Assembly: GCA_964017185.1 (NCBI GenBank)
Contig: OZ024870.1
Location: 22,095,621 to 22,159,620, forward strand
Source of the DNA: Rugalucina vietnamica
Lineage: Eukaryota; Mollusca; Bivalvia; Lucinida; Lucinidae
Direction of reading: 5' to 3'
DNA length: 64,000 nt
Shown: positions 32,832 to 47,800 of the stretch, one piece after another
Layout of the letters: each line of letters starts with the position of its first letter
How positions within the stretch are numbered: the stretch's first letter is position 1
Program-made: the position numbers and the translations under genes
Notes under the pieces: generated by a model
The model's input: the letters and a program-made list of their open reading frames with translations, nothing else
Told to the model about the DNA's origin: nothing
Databases searched by the model: none

Positions 32832-35800
32832 GGAAGCCGCTAGTACTACGACATAGATGTATAGTATATACAAGTATGTGGCAAGTCTCATCAGGATTGA
32901 AAGAGGATGAGATGGGTAGCTAGGGCCCCCAATGTCATGGGGGTGTCAAAACTTCCATTTTCGAGAGTTTTCGGTTTCCTGCTCCCAAACTAGCTCTTGT
33001 GCCAGGAAGCCGCTAGTACTACGACATAGATGTATAGTATATACAAGTATGTTTCAAGTCTCATCAGGATTGAAAGAGGATGAGATGGGTAGCCAGGTCC
33101 CCAAATGTCTTGGGGGGTGTCAAAAAATTCCATTTTCGAGAGTTTTCGGTTTCCTGCTCCCAAACTAGCTCTTGTGCCAGGAAGCCGCTAGTACTACGAC
33201 ATAGATGTATAGTATATACAAGTATGTGGCAAGTCTCATCAGGATTGAAAGAGGATGAGATGGGTAGCCAGACCCCCCACTATGTCAGAGGGGGGTGCAA
33301 AAAAATATTTTCGATATGTCTCGGTATCTTGCTCCCAAACTAGCTCTTGTGCCAGAAAGCCGCTTATACTGCAATAAAGGTATATGATATATGAATGTAT
33401 GTGTCAAGTCTCATTAGGATTGAAAGAGGATGAGGAGGGAAGCCAGGCCCCCCAACGCCTCTGGGGTCATATTTTCCTGTACAGAATTGGCTATTTTCGA
33501 CACTTCTAGGTCTACTCTTTGAAACTAGCTCTTGTGCCAGGAAGCCGCTAGTACTGTGATAAATGTATATGTTACATACAAGTATGTGGCAAGTCTCATC
33601 AGGATTGAAAGAGGATGAGATGGGTAGCCCGGGCTCCCAATGTCATGGGGGGTGTCAAAAATTCCATTTTCTAGAGTTTTTGGTTTCCTGCTCCCAAACT
33701 AGCACTTGTGCCAGGAAGCCGCTAGTACTACGACATAGATGTATAGTATATACAAGTATGTGGCAAGTGTCATCAGGATTGAAAGAGGATGAGATGGGTA
33801 GCCAGACCCCCACTATGTCAGAGCGGGGTGCAAAAAAAATATTTTCGATATTTCTCGGTATCTTGATCCCAAACTAGCTCTTGTGCCAGAAAGCCGCTTA
33901 TACTGCAATAAAGGTATATGATATATGAATGTATGTGTCAAGTCTCATTAGGATTGATAGAGGATGAGGAGGGTAGCCAGGGCCCCCAACTGCTCTAGGG
34001 TCATATTTTCCTGTACAGAATTGGCTATTTTCGACACTTCTAGGTCTACTGATCCGAAACTAGCTCTTGTGCCAGGAAGCCGCTAGTACTGTGATAAATG
34101 TATATGTTATATACAAGTATGTGGCAAGTCTCATCAGGATTGAAAGAGGATGAGATGGGTAGCCCGGGCTCCCAATGTCATGGGGGGTGTCAAAAATTCT
34201 ATTTTCGAGAGTTTTTTGTTTCCTGCTCCCAAACTAGCTCTTGTGTCAGGAAGCCGCTAGTACTACGACATAGATATATAGTATATACAAGTATGTGGCA
34301 AGTCTCATCAGGATTGAAAGAGGATCAGATGGGTAGCCAGGGCCCCCAATGTCATGGGGGGTGTCAAAAAATTCCATTTTCGATAGTTTTCCGTCTCCTG
34401 CTCCCAAACTAGCTCTTGTGCCAGGAAGCCGCTAGTACTACGACATAGATGTATAGTATATACAAGTATGTGGCAAGTCTCATCAGGATTGAAAGAGGAT
34501 GAGATGGGTAGCCAGGGCCCCCAATGTCATGGGGGGTGTCAAAAAATTCCATTTTCGATAGTTTTCGGTCTCCTGCTCCCAAACTAGCTCTTGTGCCAGG
34601 AAGCCGCTAGTACTACGACATAGATGTATAGTATATACAAGTATGTGGCAAGTCTCATCAGGATTGAAAGAGGATGAGATGGGTAGCTAGGGCCCCCAAT
34701 GTCATGGGGGTGTCAAAACTTCCATTTTCGAGAGTTTTCGGTTTCCTGCTCCCAAACTAGCTCTTGTGCCAGGAAGCCGCTAGTACTACGACATAGATGT
34801 ATAGTATATACAAGTATGTTTCAAGTCTCATCAGGATTGAAAGAGGATGAGATGGGTAGCCAGGTCCCCAAATGTCTTGGGGGGTGTCAAAAAATTCCAT
34901 TTTCGAGAGTTTTCGGTTTCCTGCTCCCAAACTAGCTCTTGTGCCAGGAAGCCGCTAGTACTACGACATAGATGTATAGTATATACAAGTATGTGGCAAG
35001 TCTCATCAGGATTGAAAGAGGATGAGATGGGTAGCCAGACCCCCCACTATGTCAGAGGGGGGTGCAAAAAAATATTTTCGATATGTCTCGGTATCTTGCT
35101 CCCAAACTAGCTCTTGTGCCAGAAAGCCGCTTATACTGCAATAAAGGTATATGATATATGAATGTATGTGTCAAGTCTCATTAGGATTGAAAGAGGATGA
35201 GGAGGGAAGCCAGGCCCCCCAACGCCTCTAGGGTCATATTTTCCTGTACAGAATTGGCTATTTTCGACACTTCTAGGTCTACTCTTTGAAACTAGCTCTT
35301 GTGCCAGGAAGCCGCTAGTACTGTGATAAATGTATATGTTACATACAAGTATGTGGCAAGTCTCATCAGGATTGAAAGAGGATGAGATGGGTAGCCCGGG
35401 CTCCCAATGTCATGGGGGGTGTCAAAAATTCCATTTTCGAGAGTTTTTGGTTTCCTGCTCCCAAACTAGCACTTGTGCCAGGAAGCCGCTAGTACTACGA
35501 CATAGATGTATAGTATATACAAGTATGTGGCAAGTGTCATCAGGACTGAAAGAGGATGAGATGGGTAGCCAGACCCCCACTATGTCAGAGCGGGGTGCAA
35601 AAAAAATATTTTCGATATTTCTCGGTATCTTGATCCCAAACTAGCTCTTGTGCCAGAAAGCCGCTTATACTGCAATAAAGGTATATGATATATGAATGTA
35701 TGTGTCAAGTCTCATTAGGATTGATAGAGGATGAGGAGGGTAGCCAGGGCCCCCAACTGCTCTAGGGTCATATTTTCCTGTACAGAATTGGCTATTTTCG

Positions 35801-38800
35801 ACACTTCTAGGTCTACTGATCCGAAACTAGCTCTTGTGCCAGGAAGCCGCTAGTACTGTGATAAATGTATATGTTATATACAAGTATGTGGCAAGTCTCA
35901 TCAGGATTGAAAGAGGATGAGATGGGTAGCCCGGGCTCCCAATGTCATGGTGGGTGTCAAAAATTCCATTTTCGAGAGTTTTTTGTTTCCTGCTCCCAAA
36001 CTAGCTCTTGTGCCAGGAAGCCGCTAGTACTACGACATAGATGTATAGTATATACAAGTATGTGGCAAGTCTCATCAGGATTGAAAGAGGATCAGATGGG
36101 TAGCCAGGGCCCCCAATGTCATGGGGGGTGTCAAAAAATTCCATTTTCGATAGTTTTCCGTCTCCTGCTCCCAAACTAGCTCTTGTGCCAGGAAGCCGCT
36201 AGTACTACGACATAGATGTATAGTATATACAAGTATGTGGCAAGTCTCATCAGGATTGAAAGAGGATGAGATGGGTAGCCAGGGCCCCCAATGTCATGGG
36301 GGGTGTCAAAAAATTCCATTTTCGATAGTTTTCGGTCTCCTGCTCCCAAACTAGCTCTTGTGCCAGGAAGCCGCTAGTACTACGACATAGATGTATAGTA
36401 TATACAAGTATGTGGCAAGTCTCATCAGGATTGAAAGAGGATGAGATGGGTAGCTAGGGCCCCCAATGTCATGGGGGTGTCAAAACTTCCATTTTCGAGA
36501 GTTTTCGGTTTCCTGCTCCCAAACTAGCTCTTGTGCCAGGAAGCCGCTAGTACTACGACATAGATGTATAGTATATACAAGTATGTTTTAAGTCTCATCA
36601 GGATTGAAAGAGGATGAGATGGGTAGCCAGGTCCCCAAATGTCTTGGGGGGTGTCAAAAAATTCCATTTTCGAGAGTTTTCGGTTTCCTGCTCCCAAACT
36701 AGCTCTTGTGCCAGGAAGCCGCTAGTACTACGACATAGATGTATAGTATATACAAGTATGTGGCAAGTCTCATCAGGATTGAAAGAGGATGAGATGGGTA
36801 GCCAGACCCCCCACTATGTCAGAGGGGGGTGCAAAAAAAATATTTTCGATATGTCTCGGTATCTTGCTCCCAAACTAGCTCTTGTGCCAGAAAGCCGCTT
36901 ATACTGCAATAAAGGTATATGATATATGAATGTATGTGTCAAGTCTCATTAGGATTGAAAGAGGATGAGGAGGGAAGCCAGGCCCCCCAACGCCTCTAGG
37001 GTCATATTTTCCTGTACAGAATTGGCTATTTTCGACACTTCTAGGTCTACTCTTTGAAACTAGCTCTTGTGCCAGGAAGCCGCTAGTACTGTGATAAATG
37101 TATATGTTACATACAAGTATGTGGCAAGTCTCATCAGGATTGAAAGAGGATGAGATGGGTAGCCCGGGCTCCCAATGTCATGGGGGGTGTCAAAAATTCC
37201 ATTTTCGAGAGTTTTTGGTTTCCTGCTCCCAAACTAGCACTTGTGCCAGGAAGCCGCTAGTACTACGACATACATGTATAGTATATACAAGTATGTGGCA
37301 AGTGTCATCAGGATTGAAAGAGGATGAGATGGGTAGCCAGACCCCCACTATGTCAGAGCGGGGTGCAAAAAAAATATTTTCGATATTTCTCGGTATCTTG
37401 ATCCCAAACTAGCTCTTGTGCCAGAAAGCCGCTTATACTGCAATAAAGGTATATGATATATGAATGTATGTGTCAAGTCTCATTAGGATTGATAGAGGAT
37501 GAGGAGGGTAGCCAGGGCCCCCAACTGCTCTAGGGTCATATTTTCCTGTACAGAATTGGCTATTTTCGACACTTCTAGGTCTACTGATCCGAAACTAGCT
37601 CTTGTGCCAGGAAGCCGCTAGTACTGTGATAAATGTATATGTTATATACAAGTATGTGGCAAGTCTCATCAGGATTGAAAGAGGATGAGATGGGTAGCCC
37701 GGGCTCCCAATGTCATGGTGGATGTCAAAAATTCCATTTTCGAGAGTTTTTGGTTTCCTGCTCCCAAACTAGCTCTTGTGCCAGGAAGCCGCTAGTACTA
37801 CGACATAGATGTATAGTATATACAAGTATTTGGCAAGTCTCATCAGGATTGAAAGAGGATGAGATGGGTAGCCAGGGCCCCAAATGTCATGGGGGTGTCA
37901 AAAAATTCTATTTTCGATAGTTTTCGGTCTCCTGCTCCCAAACTAGCTCTTGTGCCAGGAAGCTGCTAGTACTACGACATAGATGTATAGTATATACAAG
38001 TATGTGGCAAGTCTCATCAGGATTGAAAGAGGATGAGATGGGTAGCCAGGGCCCCCAATGTCATGGGGGTGTCAAAAAATTCCATTTTCGATAGTTTTCG
38101 GTCTCCTGCTCCCAAACTAGCTCTTGTGCCAGGAAGCCGCTAGTACTACGACATAGATGTATAGTAAATACAAGTATGTGGCAAGTCTCATCAGGATTGA
38201 AAGAGGATGAGATGGGTAGCCAGGGCCCCCAATGTCATGGGGGGTCAAAAAATTCCATTTTCGATAGTTTTCGGTCTCCTGCTCCCAAACTAGCTCTTGT
38301 GCCAGGAAGCCGCTAGTACTACGACATAGATGTATAGTATATACAAGTATGTGGCAAGTCTCATTAGGATTGAAAGAGGATCAGATGGGTAGCCAGGGCC
38401 CCCAATGTCATGGGGGGTTTCAAAAATTCCATTTTCGATAGTTTTCCGTCTCCTGCTCCCAAACTAGCTCTTGTGCCAGGAAGCCGCTAGTACTACGACA
38501 TAGATGTATAGTATATACAATTATGTGGCAAGTCTCATCAGGATTGAAAGAGGATGAGATGGGTAGCCAGGGCCCCCAATGTCATGGGGGTGTCAAAAAA
38601 TTCCATTTTCGATAGTTTTCGGTCTCCTGCTCCCAAACTAGCTCTTGTGCCTGGAAGCAGCTAGTACTACGACATAGATGTATAGTATATACAAGTATGT
38701 GGCAAGTCTCATCAGGATTGAAAGAGGATGAGATGGGTAGCCAGATCCCCCAATGTCATGGGGGTGTCAAAAATTCCATTTTCGAGAGTTTTCGGTCTCC

Positions 38801-41800
38801 TGCTCCCAAACTAGCTCTTGTGACAGGAAGCCGCTAGTACTACGACATAGATGTATAGTATATACAAGTATGTGGCAAGTCTCATCAGGATTGAAAGAGG
38901 ATGAGATGGGTAGCCAGGGCCCCCAATGTCATGGGGGGTGTCAAAAAATTCCATTTTCGATAGTTTTCGGTCTCCTGCTCCCAAACTAGCTCTTATGCCA
39001 GGAAGCCGCTAGTACTACGACATAGATGTATAGTATATACAAGTATGTGGCAAGTCTCATCAGGATTGAAAGAGGATGAGATGGGTAGCCAGGGCCCCCA
39101 ATGTCATGGGGGTGTCAAAAATTCTATTTTCGATAGTTTTCCGTCTCCTGCTCCCAAACTAGCTCTTGTGCCAGGAAGCCGCTAGTACTACGACATAGAT
39201 GTATAGTATATACAAGTATGTGGCAAGTCTCATCAGGATTGAAAGAGGATGAGATGGGTAGCCAGGGCCCCCAATGTCATGGGGGTGTCAAAAAATTCCA
39301 TTTTCGATAGTTTTCCGTCTCCTGCTCCCAAACTAGCTCTTGTGCCAGAAAGCCGCTAGTACTACGACATAGATGTATAGTATATACAAGTATGTGGCAA
39401 GTCTCATCAGGATTGAAAGAGGATGAGATGGGTAGCCAGGGCCCCCAATGTCATGGGGGGTGTCAAAAATTCAATTTTCGAGAGTTTTCGGTTTCCTGCT
39501 CCCAAACTAGCTCTTGTGCCAGGAAGCCGCTAGTACTACGACATAGATGTATAGTATATACAAGTATGTGGCAAGTCTCATCAGGATTGAAAGAGGATGA
39601 GATGGGTAGCCAGGGCCCCCAATGTCATGGGGGTGTCAAAAAATTCCATTTTCGATAGTTTTCGGTCTCCTGCTCGCAAACTAGCTATTGTGCCAGGAAG
39701 CCGCTAGTACTACGAGATAGATGTATAGTATATACAAGTATGTGGCAAGTCTCATCAGGATTGAAAGAGGATGAGATGGGTAGCCAGGGCCCCCAATGTC
39801 ATGGTGGGGTGTCAAAAATTCCATTTTCGAGAGTTTTCGGTTTCCTGCTCCCAAACTAGCTCTTGTGCCAGGAAGCCGCTAGTACTACGACATAGATGTA
39901 TAGTATATACAAGTATGTGGCAAGTCTCATCAGGATTGAAAGAGGATGAGATGGGTAGCCAGACCCCCCACTATGTCAGAGGGGGGTGCAAAAAAAAATA
40001 TTTTCGATATGTCTCGGTATCTTGCTCCCAAACTAGCTCTTGTGCCAGAAAGCCGCTTCTACTGCAATAAAGTTATATGATATATGAATGTATGTGTCAA
40101 GTCTCATTAGGATTGAAAGAGGATGAGGAGGGAAGCCAGGCCCCCAACGCCTCTAGGGTCATATTTTCCTGTACAGAATTGGCTATTTTCGACACTTCTA
40201 GGTCTATTCTTTGAAACTAGCTCTTGTGCCAGGAAGCCGCTAGTACTGTGATAAATGTATATGTTACATACAAGTATGTGGCAAGTCTCATCAGGATTGA
40301 AAGAGGATGAGATGGGTAGCCCGGGCTCCCAATGTCATGGGGGGTGTCAAAAATTCCATTTTCGAGAGTTTTTGGTTTCCTGCTCCCAAACTAGCACTTG
40401 TGCCAGGAAGCCGCTAGTACTACGACATAGATGTATAGTATATACAAGTATGTTTCAAGTGTCATCAGGATTGAAAGAGGATGAGATGGGTAGCCAGACC
40501 CCCACTATGTCAGAGCGGGGTGCAAAAAAATATTTTCGATATTTCTCGGTATCTTGATCCCAAACTAGCTCTTGTGCCAGAAAGCCGCTTATACTGCAAT
40601 AAAGGTATATGATATATAAATGTATGTGTCAAGTCTCATTAGGATTGATAGAGGATGAGGAGGGTAGCCAGGGCCCCCAACTGCTCTAGGGTCATATTTT
40701 CCTGTACAGAATTGGCTATTTTCGACACTTCTAGGTCTACTGATCCGAAACTAGCTCTTGTGCCAGGAAGCCGCTAGTACTGTGATAAATGTATATGTTA
40801 TATACAAGTATGTGGCAAGTCTCATCAGGATTGAAAGAGGATGAGATGGGTAGCCCGGGCTCCCAATGTCATGGGGGTGTCAAAAATTCCATTTTCGAGA
40901 GTTTTTGGTTTCCTGCTCCCAAACTAGCTCTTGTGTCAGGAAGCCGCTAGTACTACGACATAGATGTATAGTATATACAAGTATGTGGCAAGTCTCATCA
41001 GGATTGAAAGAGGATCAGATGGGTAGCCAGGGCCCCCAATGTCATGGGGGGTGTCAAAAAATTCCATTTTCAATAATTTTCGGTCTCCTGCTCCCAAACT
41101 AGCTCTTGTGCCAGGAAGCAGCTAGTACTACGACATAGATGTATAGTATATACAAGTATGTGGCAAGTCTCATCAGGATTGAAAGAGGATGAGATGGGTA
41201 GCCAGGGCCCCCAATGTCATGGGGGTGTCAAAAAATTCCATTTTCGATAGTTTTCGGTCTCCTGCTCCCAAACTAGCTCTTGTGCCAGGAAGCCGCTAGT
41301 ACTACGACATAGATGTATAGTATATACAAGTATGTGGCAAGTCTCATCAGGATTGAAAGAGGATGAGATGGGTAGCCAGGGCCCCCAATGTCATGGGGGG
41401 TGTCAAAAAATTCCATTTTCAATAATTTTCGGTCTCCTGCTCCCAAACTAGCTCTTGTGCCAGGAAGCAGCTAGTACTACGACATAGATGTATAGTATAT
41501 ACAAGTATGTGGCAAGTCTCATCAGGATTGAAAGAGGATGAGATGGGTAGCCAGGGCCCCCAATTTCATAGGTGTGTCAAAAATTCCATTTTCGAGAGTT
41601 TTCGGTTTCCTGCTCCCAAACTAGCTCTTGTGCCAGGAAGCCGCTAGTACTACGACATAGATGTATAGTATATACAAGTATGTGGAAAGTCTCATCAGGA
41701 TTGAAAGAGGATGAGATGGGTAGCCAGGGCGCCAAATGTCATGGGGGTGTCAAAAAATTCCATTTTCGTGGTTTTTGGTCTACTGCTCCCAAACTAGCTC

Positions 41801-44800
41801 TTGTGCCAGGAAGCCGATAGTGCTACGACATAGATGCATAGTATATACAAGTATGTGACAAGTCTCATCAGGATTGAAAGAGGATGAGATGGGTAGCCAG
41901 GGACCCCAATGTCATGGGGGGTGACAAAAAATCCATTTTCGAGAGTTTTCGGTCTCCTGCTCCCAAACTAGCTCTTGTGCCAGGAAGCCGCTAGTACTAC
42001 GATATAGATGTATAGTATATACAAGTATGTGGCAAGTCTCATCAGGATTGAAAGAGGATCAGATGGGTAGCCAGGGCCCCCAATGTCATGGGGGGTGTCA
42101 AAAAATTCCATTTTCGATAGTTTTCCGTCTCCTGCCCCCAAACTAGCTCTTGTGCCAGGAAGCCGCTAGTACTACGACATAGATGTATAGGATATACAAG
42201 TATGTGGCAAGTCTCATCAGGATTGAAAGAGGATGAGATGGGTAGCCAGGGCCCCGAATGTCATGGGGGGTGTCAAAGAATTCCATTTTCGATAGTTTTC
42301 GGTCTCCTGCTCCCAAACTAGCTCTTGTGCCAGGACGCAGCTAGTACTACGACATAGATGTATAGTATATACAAGTATGTGGCAAGTCTCATCAGGATTG
42401 AAAGAGGATGAGATGGGTAGCCAGGGCCCCCAATGTCATGGGGGTGTCAAAAATTCCATTTTCGAGAGTTTTCGGTTTCCTGCTCGCAAACTAGCTCTTG
42501 TGCCAGGAAGCCGCTAGTACTACGACATAGATGTATAGTATATACAAGTATGTGGCAAGTCTCATCAGGATTGAAAGAGGATGAGATGGGTAGCCAGGGC
42601 GCCTAATGTCATGGGGGGTGTCAAAAAATTCCATTTTCGATAGTTTTCGGTCTCCTGCTCCCAAACTAGCTCTTGTGCCAGGAAGCCGCTAGTACTATGA
42701 CATAAATGTATAGTATATACAAGTACGTGGCAAGTGTCATCAGGATTGAAAGAGGATGAGATGGGTAGCCAGGGCCCCCAATGTCATGGGGGTGTCAAAA
42801 AATTCCATTTTCGATAGTTTTCGGTCTCCTGCTCCCAAACTAGCTCTTGTGCCAGGAAGCCGCTAGTACTACGACATAGATGTATAGTATATACAAGTAT
42901 GTGGCAAGTCTCATCAGGATTGAAAGAGGATGAGATGGGTAGCCAGGGCCCCCAATGTCATGGGGGTGTCAAAAAATTCCTTTTTCGATAGTTTTCGGTC
43001 TCCTGCTCCCAAACTAGCTCTTGTGCCAGGAAGCCGCTAGTACTACGACATAGATGTATAGTATATACAAGTATGTGGCAAGTCTCATCAGGATTGAAAG
43101 AGGATGAGATGGGTAGCAAGGGCCCCAAATGTCATGGGGGGTGTCAAAAATTCCATTTTCGAGAGTTTTCGGTTTCCTGCTCCCAAACTAGCTCTTGTGC
43201 CAGGAAGCCGCTAGTACTACGACATAGATGTATAGTATATACAAGTATGTGGCAAGTCTCATCAGAATTGAAAGAGGATGAGATGGGTAGCCAGGGCCCC
43301 CAATGTCATGTGGGTGTCAAAAAATTCCATTTTCGATAGTTTTCGGTCTCCTGCTCCCAAACTAGCTCTTGTGCCAGGAAGCCGCTAGTACTACGACATA
43401 GATGTATAGTATATACAAGTATGTGGCAAGTCTCATTAGGATTGAAAGAGGATGAGATGGGTAGCCAGGGCCCCCAATGTCATGGGGGTGTCAAAAAATT
43501 CCATTTTCGATAGTTTTCCGTCTCCTGCTCCCAAACTAGCTCTTGTGCCAGGAAGCCGCTAGTACTACGACATAGATGTATAGTATATACAAGTATGTGG
43601 CAAATCTCATCAGGATTGAAAGAGGATGAGATGGGTAGCCAGGGCCCCCAATGTCATGGGGGGTGTCAAAAATTCCAATTTTGAGAGTTTTCGGTTTCCT
43701 GCTCCCAAACTAGCTCTTGTGCCAGGAAGCCGCTAGTACTACGATATAGATGTATAGTATATACAAGTATGTGGCAAGTCTCATCAGGATTGAAAGAGGA
43801 TGAGATGGGTAGCCAGGGCCCCCAATGTCATGGGGGGTGTCAAAAATTCCATTTTCGATAGTTTTCGGTCTCCTGCTCCCAAACTAGCTCTTGTGCCAGG
43901 AAGCAGCTAGTACTACGACATAGATGTATAGTATATACAAGTATGTGGCAAGTCTCATCAGGATTGAAAGAGGATGAGATGGGTAGCCAGGGCCCCCAAT
44001 GTCATGGGGGGTGTCAAAATTCCATTTTCGTGAGTTTTCGGTTTCCTGCTCCCAAACTAGCTCTTGTGCCAGGAAGCCGCTAGTACTACGACATAGATGT
44101 ATAGTATATACAAGTATGTGGCAAGTCTCATCAGGATTGAAAGAGGATGAGATGGGTAGCCAGACCCCCCACTATGTCAGAGGGGGGTGCAAAAAAATAT
44201 TTTGCTCCCAAACTAGCTGTTGTGCCAGAAAGCCGCTTATACTGCAATAAAGGTATATGATATATGAATGTATGTGTCAAGTCTCATTAGGATTGAAAGA
44301 GGATGAGGAGGGAAGCCAGGCCCTCCAACGCCTCTAGGGCCATATTTTCCTGTACAGAATTGGCTATTTTCGACACTTCTAGGTCTACTGCTCCGAAACT
44401 AGCTCTTGTGCCAGGAAGCCACTAGTACTGTGATAAATGTATATGTTATATACAAGTATGTGGCAAGTCTCATCAGGATTGAAAGAGGATGAGATGGGTA
44501 GCCAGGGCCCCAAATGTCATGGGGGGTGTCAAAAAATTCTATTTTCGATAGTTTTCGGTCTCCTGCTCCCAAACTAGCTCTTGTGCCAGGAAGCCGCTAG
44601 TACTACGACATAGATGTATAGTATATACGAGTATATGGCAAGTCTCATCAGGATTGAAAGAGGATGAGATGGGTAGCCAGGGCCCCCAATGTCATGGGGG
44701 TGTCAAAAAATTCCATTTTCGATAGTTTTCGGTCTCCTGCTCCCAAACTAGCTCTTGTGCCAGGAAGCCGCTAGTACTACGACATAGATGTATAGCAAAT

Positions 44801-47800
44801 ACAAGTATGTGGCAAGTCTCATTAGGATTGAAAGAGGATGAGATGGGTAGCCAGGGCCCCCAATGTCATGGGGGTGTCAAAAAATTCCATTTTCGATAGT
44901 TTTCGGTCTCCTGCTCCCAAACTAGCTCTTGTGCCAGGAAGCAGCTAGTACTACGACATAGATGTATAGTATATACAAGTATGTGGCAAGTCTCATCAGG
45001 ATTGAAAGAGGATGAGATGGGTAGCCAGGGCCCCCAATGTCATGGGGGTGTCAAAAATTCCATTTTCGAGAGTTTTCGGTTTCCTGCTCCCAAACTAGCT
45101 CTTGTGCCAGGAAGCCGCTAGTACTACGACATAGATGTATAGTATATACAAGTATGTGGCAAGTCTCATCAGGATTGAAAGAGGATGGGATGGGTAGCCA
45201 GGGCCCCAAAAGTCATGGGGGTGTCAAAAAATTCCATTTTCGATAGTTTTCGGTCTCCTGCTCCCAAACTAGCTCTTGTGCCAGGAAGCCGCTAGTACTA
45301 CGACATAGATGTATAGTATATACAAGTATGTGGCAAGTCTCATCTGGATTGAAAGAGAATGAGATGGGTAGCCAGGCCCCCCAATGTCATGGGGGTGTCA
45401 AAAAATTTCATTTTCGACAGTTTTCGGTCTCCTGCTCCCAAACTAGCTCTTGTGCCAGGAAGCCGCTAGTACTACGACATAGATGTATAGTATATACAAG
45501 TATGTGGCAAGTCTCATCAGGATTGAAAGAGGATGAGATGGGTAGCCAGGGCCCCCAATGTCATGGGGGTGTCAAAAAATTCCATTTTCGATAGTTTTCC
45601 GTCTCCTGCTCCCAAACTAGCCCTTGTGCCAAGAAGCCGCTAGTACTACGACATAGATGTATAGTATATACAAATATGTGGCAAGTCTCATCAGGATTGA
45701 AAGAAGATGAGATGGGTAGCCAGGGCCCCCAATGTCATGTGGGTGTCAAAAATTCCATTTTCGAGAGTTTTCGGTTTCCTGCTCCCAAACTAGCTCTTGT
45801 GCCAGGAAGCCGCTAGTACTACGACATAGATGTATAGTATATACAAGTATGTGGCAAGTCTCATCAGGATTGAAAGAGGATGAGATGGGTAGCCAGGGCC
45901 CCCAATGTCATGGGGGTGTCAAAAAATTACATTTTCGATAGTTTTCGGTCTCCTTCTCGCAAACTAGCTCTTGTGCCAGGAAGCAGCTAGTACTACGACA
46001 TAGATGTATAGTATATACAAGTATGTGGCAAGTCTCATCAGGATTGAAAGAGGATGAGATGGGTACCCAGACCCCCCACTATGTCAGAGGGGGGTGCAAA
46101 AAAAATATTTTCGATATTTCTCGGTATCTTGCTCCCAAACTAGCTCTAGTGCCAGAAAGCCGCTTATACTGCAATAAAGGTATATGATATATGAATGTAT
46201 GTGTCAAGTCTCATTAGGATTGAAAGAGGATGAGGAGGGAAGCCAGGCCCCCCAACGCCTCTAGGGTCATATTTTCCTGTACAGAATTGGCTATTTTCGA
46301 CACTTCTAGGTCTATTGCTCCGAAACTAGCTCTTGTGCCAGGAAGCCGCTAGTACTGTGATAAATGTATATGTTATATACAAGTATGTGGCAAGTCTCAT
46401 CAGGATTGAAAGAGGATGAGATGGGTAGCCCGGGCTCCCAATGTCATGGGGGTGTCAAAAATTCCATATTCGAGAGTTTTTGGTTTCCTGCTCCCAAACT
46501 AGCTCTTGTGCCAGGAAGCCGCTAGTACTACGACATAGATGTATAGTATATACAAGTATGTGGCAAGTCTCATCAGGATTGAAAGAGGATCAGATGGGAA
46601 GCCATGGCCCCCAATGTCATGGGGGGGTGTCAAAAAATTCCATTTTCGATAGTTTTCCGTCTCCTGCTCCCAAACTAGCTCTTGTGCCAGGAAGCCGCTA
46701 GTACTACGACATAGATGTATAGTATATACAAGTATGTGGCAAGTCTCATCAGGATTGAAAGAGGATGAGATGGGTAGCCAGGGCCCCCAATGTCATGGGG
46801 GTGTCAAAAAATTCCATTTTCGATAGTTTTCGGTCTCCTGCTCCCAAACTAGCTCTTGTGCCAGGAAGCCGCTAGTACTACGACATAGATGTATAGTATA
46901 TACAAGTATGTGGCAAGTCTCATCAGGATTGAAAGAGGATGAGATGGGTAGCCAGGGCCCCCAATGTCATGGGGGTGTCAAAAAATTCCATTTTCGATAG
47001 TTAGTTTTCCGTCTCCTGCTCCCAAACTAGCTCTTGTGCCAGGAAGCCGCTAGTACTACGACATAGATGTATAGTATATACAAGTATGTGGCAAGTCTCA
47101 TCAGGATTGAAAAAGGATGAGATGGGTAGCCAGGGCCCCCAATGTCATGGGGGGGTGTCAAAAAATTCCATTTTCGATAGTTGTCGGTCTCCTGCTCCCA
47201 AACTAGCTCTTGTGCCAGGAAACAGCTAGTACTACGACATAGATGTATAGTATATACAAGTATGTGGCAAGTCTCATCCGGATTGAAAGAGTATGAGATG
47301 GGTAGCCAGGGCCCCCAATGTCATGGGGGGGGTGTCAAAAATTCCATTTTCGAGAGTTTTCGGTTTCCTGCTCCCAAACTAGCTCTTGTGCCAGGAAGCC
47401 GCTAGTACTACGACATAGATGTATAGTATATACACGTATGTGGCAAGTCTCATCAGGATTGAAAGAGGATGAGATGGGTAGCCAGGGCCCCCAATGTCAT
47501 GGGGGGTGTCAAAAAATTCCATTTTCGATAGTTTTCCGTCTCCTGCTCCCAAACTAGCTCTTGTGCCAGGAAGTCGCTAGTACTACGATATAGATGTATA
47601 GTATATACAAGTATGTGGCAAGTCTCATCAGGATTGAAAGAGGATGAGATGGGTAGCCAGGGCCCCCAATGTCATGGGGGATGTCAAAAATTCCATTTTC
47701 GAGAGTTTTCGGTTTCCTGCTCCCAAACTAGCTCTTGTGCCAGGAAGCCGCTAGTACTACGACATAGATGTATAGTATATACAAGTATGTGGCAAGTCTC

